Assembly (NCBI RefSeq): GCF_050947875.1
Contig: NC_134576.1
Location: 58,904,255-58,968,254, forward strand
Source: Dermacentor variabilis
Lineage: Eukaryota > Arthropoda > Arachnida > Ixodida > Ixodidae
Direction: 5' to 3'
Length of the DNA stretch: 64,000 nt
Shown: piece after piece, positions 20,501-29,280 of the stretch
Numbering within the stretch: position 1 is the stretch's first letter
How the letters are laid out: every line of letters begins with the position of its first letter
Position numbers and translations under genes: made by a program
Notes under the pieces: model-generated
Told to the model about the DNA's origin: nothing
The model's input: only the letters and a program-made list of their open reading frames with translations
Database searches by the model: none

Positions 20501-20760
20501 AATTTTACGATCTTATATATTTTATAATTTGCATCATTCTTCTACGATGGATTTTAATCTTCATAGTATTCGTCATAAGTCATCGCCATAATTTTATAGC
20601 ACGTAGATTTTACGCACTCTACAGCAAATATTTTTAGGCCACTTTACAGCCAAGTCACATCTTCCATAATACATCTTCAACATTATCACGTGCCATGGCG
20701 CTATTTGGCCAAACCTGGCCCTTGCGCCACAAAACACCACATATCATCATTGTAAAGCCT
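17540..20760 (+). mobile_element. 5'-truncated I-like non-LTR retrotransposon
   Basis: Contains the RT and RNase H part of an APE-type element but lacks ORF1 and the endonuclease, so reverse transcription stopped early. The 3' non-coding part runs from 20396 to about 20760 and ends near GCCACAAAACACCACATATCATCATTG, without a long poly-A. I could not define a target-site duplication. Confidence 0.8.
17594..20395 (+). CDS. RT-RNase H protein of I-like element (N-terminus missing)
   Basis: Open 933-codon frame; an upstream stop at 17537-17539 bounds it. The Arg/Lys-rich start is the linker after the lost endonuclease. RT motifs run from about residue 170: SYRPIALTNCLGKLFEKMVN, GFREGRSTTDHLV, FLDMEKAYDTTW, TGVPQGGVLSCTLF and the active site VYVDDIQIG. 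An RNase H domain lies at about residues 650-780 with EFYTDASKSH, TAEAYAI, YTDSLSVV and WVPGHRAIEGNALAD, keeping the Asp/Glu/Asp/Asp set. A C-terminal CGRCGERLTVLHVLLEC is a zinc-binding CCHC-like motif common in tick elements of this sort. RT followed by RNase H places it in the I group; the exact clade is uncertain. Confidence 0.88.
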   Translation: MLRASPTAENLINFKKVKSQGRRTRRQARRESWQKFLSGINSYTDETKVWNRVNRIKGRQTYSLPLVNTQGETLKDQADTLGEHFESVSSSNHYSQSFLKYKQIEECKPIIQKSRQNEPYNRPFSIAELRAALTTCKSSAPGPDRVMYEMIRNLHTDTKLTLLTLFNVIWATGYLPSTWKEAIVVPVLKHGKDPSLAASYRPIALTNCLGKLFEKMVNRRLVHFLELNNILDPFQCGFREGRSTTDHLVRIEGNIRDAFLHKQYFLSVFLDMEKAYDTTWRYGILRYLSGIGIRGNMLVLIESYLSDRTFRVKVGNVLSRPFIQETGVPQGGVLSCTLFIVKMNTLRASLPPAIFYSVYVDDIQIGFKSCNLTVCERQVQQGLNKVSKWAEENGFKVNPNKSSCVLFTRKRGLTAEPSIVMYGQQIPVNKELKFLGIILDSKLTFIPHIKYLKVKCLKTMNLLKVLSHTTWGSERKCLMNLYKSLIRSRLDYGAVIYHSAAPSALKMLDPVHHLGIRLATGAFRTSPIESLYAESNEWSLHLQRTYISQTYFLKVHSNPQHPCFNTVNDMTYATLFHNRPSVRQPFSLRVRELSEEMHVPLLELRLMHPAKLLPPWEWQLIQCDTSFVKVTKHASDIEIQMHFRELQHKHSCTEFYTDASKSHDGVSYAAVGPSFSESGVLHPETSIFTAEAYAILSTVKHIRKSKLKRSVIYTDSLSVVKALISFCKHKNPVIIELYSILCNAYISNQHVIICWVPGHRAIEGNALADQMATSVAWHSANPTAAVPVTDLKPFLRRKLRNHWQRLWDAETNNKLHVIKPQLGFWPSVTKSRRTDVLFCRLRIGHTFGTHNYLLTENDPPTCGRCGERLTVLHVLLECREAEYERKKHFPLAYRHHIPLHPAMLLGREPLFDTNAVPSFLKDVVLHVFSPTCS

Positions 20761-21436
20761 AGTGTAATCCACCCTAATCCTCCTTCATCCGCCCTAATCC
20801 ACCTTAATCCCCCTAGTTCACCTTAATCCAATCATTAATCAATAATTACATTTGCTAATCATCAATAATCTGTTATACACGGCTGGAGATGCTTTGGTTC
20901 GCTTCTGGCCTTCCTTGGGTCGTGGTATGGTCGTGTGATATATGGTCGTGTGACCATGAAACGGCGCAATTATTTGCGCCGTTTCAAGGTCGTGCCTCAT
21001 AACACGACCTTGAAAAATGGAGATCTAAGGCTTCTCCCTTGAAAATTACGTTTTCTCTTCGCCGGCATAGAAACACATAAGGTTAATTCCCTGGTCGAAG
21101 CCGAGCTGAGCTAGCACAAGCTTTTCACGCAAGCGACAAGCGCTAAAGAAGCCTGTTGTAATCAAAACAAGCCCCAATCAGTAATCAGCTGCCCAGATTT
21201 GAAGTTTGCTGCTGGCACGGCTTAATAAAAACAAAAAGCGCAGCAGCCCGCTTGCCGATGCAGTGGAAACAAGGCGGGTTACGAAGACCAGATAGTGCCA
21301 CGGCACCCACCTGCACTGCAGCGCTCCTAGCGGCAGCCGCCGGCATTCATTGCATCCGGTGCCACCCGGGAGGCCGCGGACGGCACACAAGCCAGTATGT
21401 TCTAGGCACTATACTATACACCATGGAGGAAGGAAA
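20761..21436. other. Short tandem repeats and two adjacent hairpins
   Basis: 20766-20830 is a degenerate array of CACCTTAATCC-like units. 20958-20985 is a perfect 12-bp stem (GAAACGGCGCAA) with a TTAT loop. It is followed without gap by a second stem, CAAGGTCGTG at 20985-20994 pairing with 21003-21012. No gene is recognised. Confidence 0.75.
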
Positions 21437-22034
21437 CTGAGGAGAGGCCCTACCTCCTCTACGCGCTAGGAGAAAAGTGTGGAGGAAATGACGTAGTAAG
21501 CTCATCTTTTTTGTAGTTTTTTTTTTATTTATTTGCTGTAGCGGCCACGCCTTTCGGGCCATAATGGCGGCTTTGTTATGGTTTTTTGCACTCACACGTG
21601 TTGCTCCGGAGGTTTCATACCGTGGCAAAGGCGCCGTGCGGGCAGGTTTGCGTTGTCCAAGTTTTGTTGCGCTGCGTTATCTGGACCGTGCTCTACCGGA
21701 TGTTGCTGTGGCCAGGTGGGACAGGAGGAACTAAAGTTCGTGAAATGAGCGCGCATGCAACGCTGTACGCAATGTACCGCGCCATGGGAATGGCTACGGA
21801 CGAAGGAATATCCGTGGGAAATTTTGCCCTCTTGGGCGGAATCACGCTCACGTGCGAACGATTGCTTAGTATTGCTGCGGAGCGCGTCGGTCCGAGCAGC
21901 ACGGTTGCGCGCAGTGCGGCGTAGTTTCGCGAGAAATGTAAACCAGAGAGGAGAGCTGGCCCGATAGGCGGAGCAACGCCAACTTCCGGCTTCACTTTAG
22001 CTTCAGAAAGAGTGACGTCAGGGCCTCTCCTTAG
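21437..22034. mobile_element. MITE-like element with 15-bp inverted termini
   Basis: A 598-bp segment bounded by CTGAGGAGAGGCCCT and, in reverse complement, CTAAGGAGAGGCCCT. No transposase frame. The flanks AAA and TTT do not establish a target-site duplication, so the superfamily is not assigned. Confidence 0.62.
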
Positions 22035-24157
22035 TTTACTTGCTACGTGCTATGGACCGTTTTACTGATGGCGCCGCCATTATGCGATCACAGTGCCGTC
22101 TATCGTCCGGCCCTATGCTGGTATGTGGGATCGCGCTGCAGGGGGCACGGCGAACGTGCGGTTGACGACGTGTGGCAAGTTTTCGCGCTTTCCCGAGAGG
22201 TGTCAACAAGTGTTTGGATAGGGAAACGAAGCTAAACTACACTAAGCTTTTAGCTTCCGTATAGCCGCAATATCGAACGGCAACGGGCCTTGAGGCGCTC
22301 CCGCAGCTCTTCCCACGATCGAAAGAGCAGGCGAGTCAAATCATTGTCGACACGTAACGCATACATGTAATGTGTTGTTACTGTGTGTCTAGCCTTGAAC
22401 TCTGTTAAAGTAGCACTCGGGCGACAACAGTCAGAGGCGTCTCCATGTGTCATACGGTATGCCGCACCAGCGTACATCCCAATCCAGGTAACTGCGATGT
22501 TCCGCCGAAACACCTTAAGCTAGCTTTCGTGCTCCTAAAATTTTCACGGTACAATTTTCTAAACATTGTTCACCTGGCACCCGGGCATCAAGCATTACAA
22601 TGTAAAGAACTGTAAGATGATTTGATCAAAAGCGCTATCAACATGGATAAATTGAGCTCATGATGGTGGCCGGAAATACGCCACAATCAACCAGACGCAC
22701 ATGACGCGATGAAAGGGTATCCGCACTCTTAAGTCTCGAATGGTGCCTGTGCGTGCAAGGGCACGTCGCCTGCTCGTGAGCGCTGAAAAATTAGCAGGTA
22801 CTATGTACAACAGCCACTTTATTTTGTGCAGTAATACAGTGCGCGATGTGCGGCGTCGAGATTCGAAAGCGTGGGAAAGCCCACGTGAAATAGGGCCAGC
22901 TAGCACACGGCAGGTTTAGCTTTGGTTACAAAATTCAAACGAACACACCCTCTTAGTCGGCACGCACTCTTTCCATAATACTTCCTCGGTCAACTTCCGC
23001 CAGAACGTTGTTTGTCATCCATGATAATCTGAGAAGTTAGAACGCGTTTGAACAGAATAATGTTAATGTGTCTGCACGAAGAAATGGTCAACTTCATCCA
23101 TTCGCAATAGTTGACCGACTAGAATACGCACGTTTTTTTCATATACAAGTTTGATCATGGTTGCCGAGTCCCAGTTTGTCGCAGATCACTCACTCGAAAC
23201 AAAACCTTCCGTACATACACGTGATGGCATCAAGCCCTTTCTGTTTATGCTGGCAGTACGAAGCGGACGTTTCTCGGCGATCGAAATGGCGGTGTCCACG
23301 AAATCGCCGCAGCTGAAGATGCACTTTACGCTTGCTTCCAAAAGTAATTTTTTCATCTGAATACAGCACAGTGGTAGTCCGTCGACCTTGATTCATCTGA
23401 CATCGCAGAAATCCAAGACAGAACACGTTAGAATAGCACTAATTCGCAATTCAACCGCTACCTTTCCAAGCTGCCGCTGGGAGAATACGGAATCCGCACA
23501 TAACAGTGCGAGGAGAGGAGAGGCGCTGTACACTGGTTCGAGGCTGCGTTCCTCCTCACCGATAAAATGGTCTATACCGCTCCAAAAAGCGGTCCGTCCA
23601 CGTCCGGCTCGCATATGCGGCGGAAGTGAGTTTGCGCGCGGTCAGGAGTTTTACACAGCACCAATCGGAAAACTTAAGGGGCGCTTAACCTTCGCCGTTA
23701 AGAGTGGAATGCGATAGCATCCAAAGATTCCCGACGGCTTCTCACGCTTCCCAGCAAACTGCAGCGTACGTAACCGTTCTGTTTACCTGGAAACGCAGCC
23801 GCGAACGCTATGCGCGAAGGCGTGCTTTGTGGTGCAACCATGGTCTCTTGCGTGGGCCGCGATGCGGCGGAGGCCAGCGCCAGCTGGATTTATTGCAAGG
23901 AACCGCGCGCGTCGCTCCGTGGCCCCCAAGGCATCTATTGCACCTGCGCGCAAAATATGGCAGGCGCCGCGGCCAGTATGTGAATGCCGCGGGCGGTTTG
24001 TTTGTGTGGAGGGGTTTCTTTGACTTTTCGCGTAAAAGAACTATGTTTTCTCGTAAAGTCAAATTACAGTACGAGAGCTATCATTTCTGTGGGTTGTGTG
24101 CAAGTCGTAGCTTACGTTTTTTTTTTCTACGTATTTTAGCTTAAGATTTTAGCTTGG
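22035..24157. other. Intergenic stretch, no gene recognised
   Basis: Several frames of 60-146 codons occur on both strands but none shows a known domain, splice-consistent partner or repeat structure that I recognise. Confidence 0.45.
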
Positions 24158-24160
24158 CAG

Positions 24161-24751
24161 TCAGCGGCAAAACCGGCCGGTGTCACTAAGACGTTACTTC
24201 GTTTCTTGGCAGATTTCACAGGCTGGACGCGGCGGCATCTCCCGGATCTTATCATCCCTGTCGTCGGTCGCTGGCATCACGGACGCTCTGCGGCGCATGC
24301 GGCCTCTGCATTTCACGGTCCTATCCGTGTACGGCTCCGCAGCATCCCCTGGTGCAAGACAGCTAAACCTGGTCCGCCTGGTGTCTGTTGCAGCGTACAT
24401 AAGGCCTGCCTCCCCGGTGCTTCCCTGCAGTCAGCGGCAAAACCGGCCGGTGTCACTAAGACGTTACTTCGTTTCTTGGCAGATTTCACAGGCTGGACGC
24501 GGCGGCATCTCCCGGATCTTATCATCCCTGTCGTCAGTCGCTGGCATCACGGACGCCCTGCGGCGCATGCGGCCTCTGCATTTCACGGTCCTATCCGTGT
24601 ACGGCTCCGCAGCATCCCCTGGTGCAAGACAGCTAAACCTGGTCCGCCTGGTGTCTGTTGCAGCGTACATAAGGCCTGCCTCCCCGGTGCTTCCCTGCAG
24701 TCAGCGGCAAAACCGGCCGGTGTCACTAAGACGTTACTTCGTTTCTTGGCA
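24161..24751 (+). promoter_or_regulatory. 270-bp tandem 5' monomers of CR1-like element
   Basis: Units 24161-24430 and 24431-24700 are 270 bp each and differ at only two positions that I can find (24536 region GTCGGT/GTCAGT and 24556 region GCTCT/GCCCT). A third partial unit runs 24701-24751 and leads into the leader. The units are GC-rich and stand where an internal promoter would be, as in monomer-type 5' UTRs of mouse L1. Promoter function is inferred from position only. Open frames crossing the array are by-products of the repeat. Confidence 0.85.
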
Positions 24752-24837
24752 GGTAGGTTTCCTAAACTGCCTTTAGTACGTACACATTTGGCTGTTTTGC
24801 CGCTGACTGCACCGCACTGTATTCTGTGTGTCCTGCA

Positions 24838-25804
24838 ATGTCTTCTATGTGTTCGGTATGCGACAAGCCGGTAGAGGGCAAGTTTCTTGTATGTTCCAGC
24901 TGCAAAGCAAGTTTCCATTTAGGGAAACACTGTTCCGGGATAACAGACAATGTTTACACCAAAATGTCCACTGTTAAACGTGAAACATGTACGTGTCAGA
25001 CATGCAGCTCTGGTGCTGGTTCCAGTAATAGCGATGGCTCACTCGGCCCCCACTTTTCGTCTATTAATACCAAACTTGACCAATTAACCAGCACTGTTCA
25101 GACGCTCATGGTAAAGGTTCAGGAACTGCTCTCTTTCAAGGCAACTTGTGAAAAGATGGCTGATACGGTGACCGGCATTCAAGCCTATCGCTTTCCTTTC
25201 TGAAAAGTATGATTCTATGCTCTCCACTGTGACTACTTATCAAACCGAAGTGTCTCAGCTACGGGCTCAAGTGCAATCACTTTCCGGTACAGTCGCCCGT
25301 CAGGCTGAAGTCCTAGACCAAACACCGATGCAATTAAACGAACTTGATCAATATGGCAGACGTTGCAATTTCGAAATCCATGGCCTCCCTTTGAAGCCTG
25401 GTGAAGACTTGAAGTCCTTCATGTGCGACTTAGCTGGACAATTGCGCCTAAGTAACTTCCAGGAAGATGAAATTTGCAGGATACACCGTTTACCGACCGG
25501 GAATAAATCTAGCTCTAGCCCTCCTATCCTTGTGCAAGTACAGAACGCTTCAGTGAAAGAAAAATGGTTTCGTGCTCGGAAGTGTCTCTCGGATCTTGCT
25601 CAGCCGGAGAAGTTTCCTCGTCTGTTCTTCAACGAAAACTTGACGCGGTTGAACCGGGAGCTTTTCCGGTTGGCCCGCTCCAAAGGAAAGGAAAATGGAT
25701 ATAAGTTCGTGTGGACGAGGAACGGAAAGGTTCTAGCAAGAAAATCTGAGGGAGCACCTTTCATTCGAGTTGAGAAATTCTCGGATTTGGATAGGATTGC
25801 CTAG
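24838..25804 (+). pseudogene. ORF1 of CR1-like element (one frameshift)
   Basis: ORF1 proteins bind element RNA and accompany it to the target. From the ATG at 24838 the first frame has a PHD-type C4HC3 finger (CSVCDKPVEGKFLVC, then SFHLGKHC and CTCQTC) and runs into a stop at 25201-25203. The next frame continues from about 25180 to 25804 with a coiled coil (VSQLRAQVQSLSGTVARQAE), the hallmark LDQYGRRCNFEIHGLP, an RRM-like middle and the conserved end LFFNENLTRLNRELFRLARS. A single-base change near 25180-25200 explains both halves. The stop at 25802-25804 is 2 bp before the ORF2 ATG, so ORF2 may be translated by reinitiation. Confidence 0.85.
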
Positions 25805-25806
25805 AC

Positions 25807-28662
25807 ATGGCTGGCATAGAGAGTATGAAATGCACTGATTTTGCGGATGTAAACAGTTTTTTTTCTGATGCCTTTACCAGCAGTTTCAAAGTTGCGCATG
25901 TGAACATTCGCAGCCTTCGGAAACACTGGAATCAGTTTTATGCCATCATTTCATCATCTCGCCGAACGTTCGATGCTTTTGTTCTTACTGAAATTAATAT
26001 TCCTGCCGAGAGCATTCCACAGTATTCATTGCCGGGTTTCCAAGGCTTCTCGTACACGCGTCCAAGCAGAAAAGGAGGAGGCATTGCAGTTTTTATAAGT
26101 AACAGATGGGCAGCTTCACAGTTAACGTTTTCCTTTTCCCAAGCTGAAGTGATATCGCTGCGCTTGAGCACACCTGTTTTTTCGGTGATTCTGTTATCGG
26201 TGTACCGACCTCCTAGTTTTAATGCGCGGCTTTTCTTATCCGAACTCGATTCCACATTGTCAACCTTATCGCTCGAGGAACACGTGTGTATCACAGGTGA
26301 TATCAATATTGACCTTTTGCGTCCTACTGTAGGCTTGGTCGCAGATTACCTCGATAGCCTTTGCAAATGGGACTTGGAATGCATCATTTATGAAGCGACT
26401 CGTGAGGAATTTCTGGCTGGTAAGCTCACTGTGTCCTGCATTGATCACGTTATCGTTCGTGCTCAAAATCTAGCCATAAAATCCGCTATTGTAGAAATTA
26501 AGCTTGCTGACCACTGTTTCGTTTGCGCCTCAATAAGTTATCCAGATACTGCGACAGCGCCCACAGATTCTAAAAAACTAATAGTGCTTGATCCGAAAAT
26601 ATTTGATAATCTGGTGGCTCAATATGACTGGCAGTCTTTTTTAGCAATAGAGTCTCCTGCTGCCATATATGATAAACTCGTGAAAGTGTTCAAAAACTTA
26701 AAAGATAGTGCTACTCGAACAATACATATCAAACAACGTAACGTGGATAAAAAGTGGATGTCGTCTGTCATTCTCGCAGCAAAAAAAGAAAAAGACTTAC
26801 TGTGGGCCCAATGCAAGCGTGCCCCGAATTGTGCAGACTTACGGGCCCAATTTAAGCTGCTTAGAAACAAAGTTACTGCCATGATCCCCTCCGCAAAGCG
26901 AATACATTTTCGAGACCAATTTAAAGCCGCTAGTTACAGCAGTAAGAAAACATGGTCGTTAATTAACAGCTTTAGAGGCACTAATACGCGAGCTGATATA
27001 ATGAATTATTTTCCTTCCAATTTATCCAGCGGCAGACAGAATATTTCTGATGAGTTTAATAATCACTTCTCTCGTGTAATGAGAAACGCAAACCTGCAGG
27101 TAGATTCTTGTACTTTGCGTCACAGCATTAGTGAATCGGCATATCTGCCTTCAATTTCTCAGGAAGAGCTGAGATCGATTATATTCAATTTAGAATGTAA
27201 TAAATCTCCTGGAATTGACGGCATTTCCATTAATGAGTTGCGCAGAACATATGAATACGTCCAAGAAGTTTTGCTAACACTACTTAATCGCATAATTTCA
27301 AGTGGTGAAATTCCTGTAAAACTGAAAACAGCGAAGGTTATACCTCTTTATATAGGCGGTGCACGTAATAAAATTGAAAACTATCGCCCCATTTCAATTC
27401 TGCCTTCTATCGCTCAAATACTTGAAAAACACTTATTGTTAACAATGACAAGCTTTCTGGACGCCCACAGCATTTTGTCGCCTAGTCAGTATGGTTTCCG
27501 ACCCGGCAAAAGCACTCAAACCCTTCTGGAAGATTTATCCGATCAGTTGAATATAGCTTTCGATAATAACAAAGTTGCTTGTGCGCTCCTTCTTGATTGT
27601 AGCAAGGCTTTTGACAGTGTTCATCATGGCCTGCTGTTAAATAAACTTTTCTTGTTAGGATTTCGGGGTGCTTTCTGGTCGTTGTTAGCAAATTTCCTTC
27701 GGGGTAGGCGTCAGGTCGTCTCAGTTGGGGAAGTTCATAGTGCATTCTCTATTATTAATGCTGGAGTTCCGCAGCGATCTATATTCAGCCCATTATTATT
27801 TAATATTTTTGTAAATGACCTCTCTAGCGTGATACCCGTTTCTCTTTATCAATACGCCGATGATACGATGATCGTAACTACCGCCCACAGCTACTATGAT
27901 GCGATTGCTTCTTTACAGTCTGCTACCACAAAAGCTATGGATTGGTTTCAAAACAACCTAATTACTATAAATGTATCTAAGACGCAATTAATCTGCTTCC
28001 ATAATCCTTTAAGGAGGGTAGCCCTTGACTATCCTCTTGTTTTGCATTCTTCAGATTGTTCAGCTTGTTCTTGTACACCTTTAAAGTACTCACCTGTTGT
28101 AAAATATCTTGGTTTATATCTTGATAGCGACCTTTCTTGGAACAGTCACCTTGCTTACGTTTGTAAAAAGCTTCGCGCCGTATCCTGTTTACTGTACAAT
28201 ATAAGATACTACATGCCCTTATCAGTAAGGAAAACTATAACACATGCTTTAGGCTACAGTCTACTCCGGTATGGAATAACAATTTACGGGCACTGTGCTG
28301 TCCGCTGGCACAACAGAATAAATGCGATACTGCACTCCCTCTTAAAAAACATATCTTATGATCTGAACCTGAATGCTGACACAGACCGTTTCAAAGTACT
28401 TTCGATGCCGAATTTCAATGATCTTTTAATGCAAACGGTTGTTTTGAAACACTTCTGGTGCAGTCAATTCCTAGTTCCATACACAGCTTCCCAATGCTTA
28501 AGGCCAAGGGACCCCTTTTGGAGGCCACGTTGTTCCACAAGGTACGGCACTAGAGCTCGGGTCCATTATGTGCCCACCTACTTCAATAAATTACCGCACA
28601 GCACATTTCGTGCAAAAACGAAATATAAGTTAAAGAGACTACTAAGGCGTGTCTGTTCGTAA
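25807..28662 (+). CDS. ORF2 of CR1-like element: APE endonuclease and RT
   Basis: A 951-codon open frame, usual size for a CR1/L2-group ORF2. The endonuclease (residues about 25-250) shows AHVNIRSL, LTEINIP, SVYRPPS, CITGDINIDLL and LADHCFV, the last normally with Ser before the catalytic Asp-His. The RT (about 480-750) has NYRPISILPSIAQILEK, YGFRPGKSTQTLL, LLLDCSKAFDSVHH, AGVPQRSIFSPLLFN and the active site YQYADDTMIV. The PQRS sequence replaces the nearly universal PQGS, which may impair the enzyme. It starts 2 bp after the ORF1 stop. No RNase H follows. Confidence 0.92.
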   Translation: MAGIESMKCTDFADVNSFFSDAFTSSFKVAHVNIRSLRKHWNQFYAIISSSRRTFDAFVLTEINIPAESIPQYSLPGFQGFSYTRPSRKGGGIAVFISNRWAASQLTFSFSQAEVISLRLSTPVFSVILLSVYRPPSFNARLFLSELDSTLSTLSLEEHVCITGDINIDLLRPTVGLVADYLDSLCKWDLECIIYEATREEFLAGKLTVSCIDHVIVRAQNLAIKSAIVEIKLADHCFVCASISYPDTATAPTDSKKLIVLDPKIFDNLVAQYDWQSFLAIESPAAIYDKLVKVFKNLKDSATRTIHIKQRNVDKKWMSSVILAAKKEKDLLWAQCKRAPNCADLRAQFKLLRNKVTAMIPSAKRIHFRDQFKAASYSSKKTWSLINSFRGTNTRADIMNYFPSNLSSGRQNISDEFNNHFSRVMRNANLQVDSCTLRHSISESAYLPSISQEELRSIIFNLECNKSPGIDGISINELRRTYEYVQEVLLTLLNRIISSGEIPVKLKTAKVIPLYIGGARNKIENYRPISILPSIAQILEKHLLLTMTSFLDAHSILSPSQYGFRPGKSTQTLLEDLSDQLNIAFDNNKVACALLLDCSKAFDSVHHGLLLNKLFLLGFRGAFWSLLANFLRGRRQVVSVGEVHSAFSIINAGVPQRSIFSPLLFNIFVNDLSSVIPVSLYQYADDTMIVTTAHSYYDAIASLQSATTKAMDWFQNNLITINVSKTQLICFHNPLRRVALDYPLVLHSSDCSACSCTPLKYSPVVKYLGLYLDSDLSWNSHLAYVCKKLRAVSCLLYNIRYYMPLSVRKTITHALGYSLLRYGITIYGHCAVRWHNRINAILHSLLKNISYDLNLNADTDRFKVLSMPNFNDLLMQTVVLKHFWCSQFLVPYTASQCLRPRDPFWRPRCSTRYGTRARVHYVPTYFNKLPHSTFRAKTKYKLKRLLRRVCS

Positions 28663-28934
28663 AGACGTACTTGTTCCAATTATTTACCGTTACTGCTTGT
28701 GTTTTATGCATGTGGTTTCGCCATTCCTTTGCACCATGACGGTCAGTCTGGTATATGGTTATGCATAATCTCGCGGTAATTTTTGTTCACACGCATTGCT
28801 GTACTTCTGTGTTTCATTATGCTCAATGAAATTTCTTTTCATCGACACTATAAATTCTAATTACCTTTTTTGGTGTTCTATACTTGAGTTCGCTGCTTAT
28901 AACTGGCATATCAATGTACCGTATATGGTTTTGC

Positions 28935-29015
28935 TGCCTGCCAGGCACTGCCGCTCAAGCCTTCAAAGGCTTTGGCAGGCCTGTATGAATGTACTGATTT
29001 GATTATTGGCAATAA

Positions 29016-29055
<40 letters not shown>
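28935..29055 (+). other. 3' hairpin and (ATT)n tail of CR1-like element
   Basis: About 28938-28982 can fold (CTGCCAGG ... CAGG arms and an inner AAGCC/GGCTT stem). It is followed by ATTGGCAATAAAAGT and about 11 ATT units. The hairpin plus microsatellite end is the likely RT recognition site of the element; this is inferred. Confidence 0.6.
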
Positions 29056-29057
<2 letters not shown>

Positions 29058-29280
29058 ACTCATTTATTTCAGTCCACTTTTTGCGTCATATGGAAGGCCA
29101 AAGCATGTGTTGTTCAAAAATCTTTTTCCTGACGCCACGTCTGACACCAACGCCGGTCTTTCTGCGACACGGGCCCCTTAACGTTATCGCGTTAATGGAT
29201 TCGCTAGAAGGGGGAAGTGCGACGGCAGATTCGTTTTGCGCCACGTCGCCGGAGCATCGCACCGCGATAAGCGCTCTGCA

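Larger units (their letters stand above)
24158..29055 (+). mobile_element. Near full-length CR1-like non-LTR retrotransposon
   Basis: About 4.9 kb: tandem 5' monomers (24161-24751), short leader, ORF1 with PHD-type finger and coiled coil (frameshifted once), ORF2 with endonuclease and RT (open), 3' UTR with a hairpin, and a (ATT)n tail at about 29019-29055. A microsatellite tail instead of poly-A, a PHD-type ORF1 and ORF2 ending after the RT fit the CR1/L2 group. The near-identity of the monomers and the open ORF2 suggest a young copy. Confidence 0.87.

Noticed and set aside
24180..24874. Two overlapping frames of about 200 codons across the 270-bp repeats
   Set aside because: They exist because the 270-bp unit is divisible by three, so any open stretch is repeated; no domain and located in the element 5' UTR.
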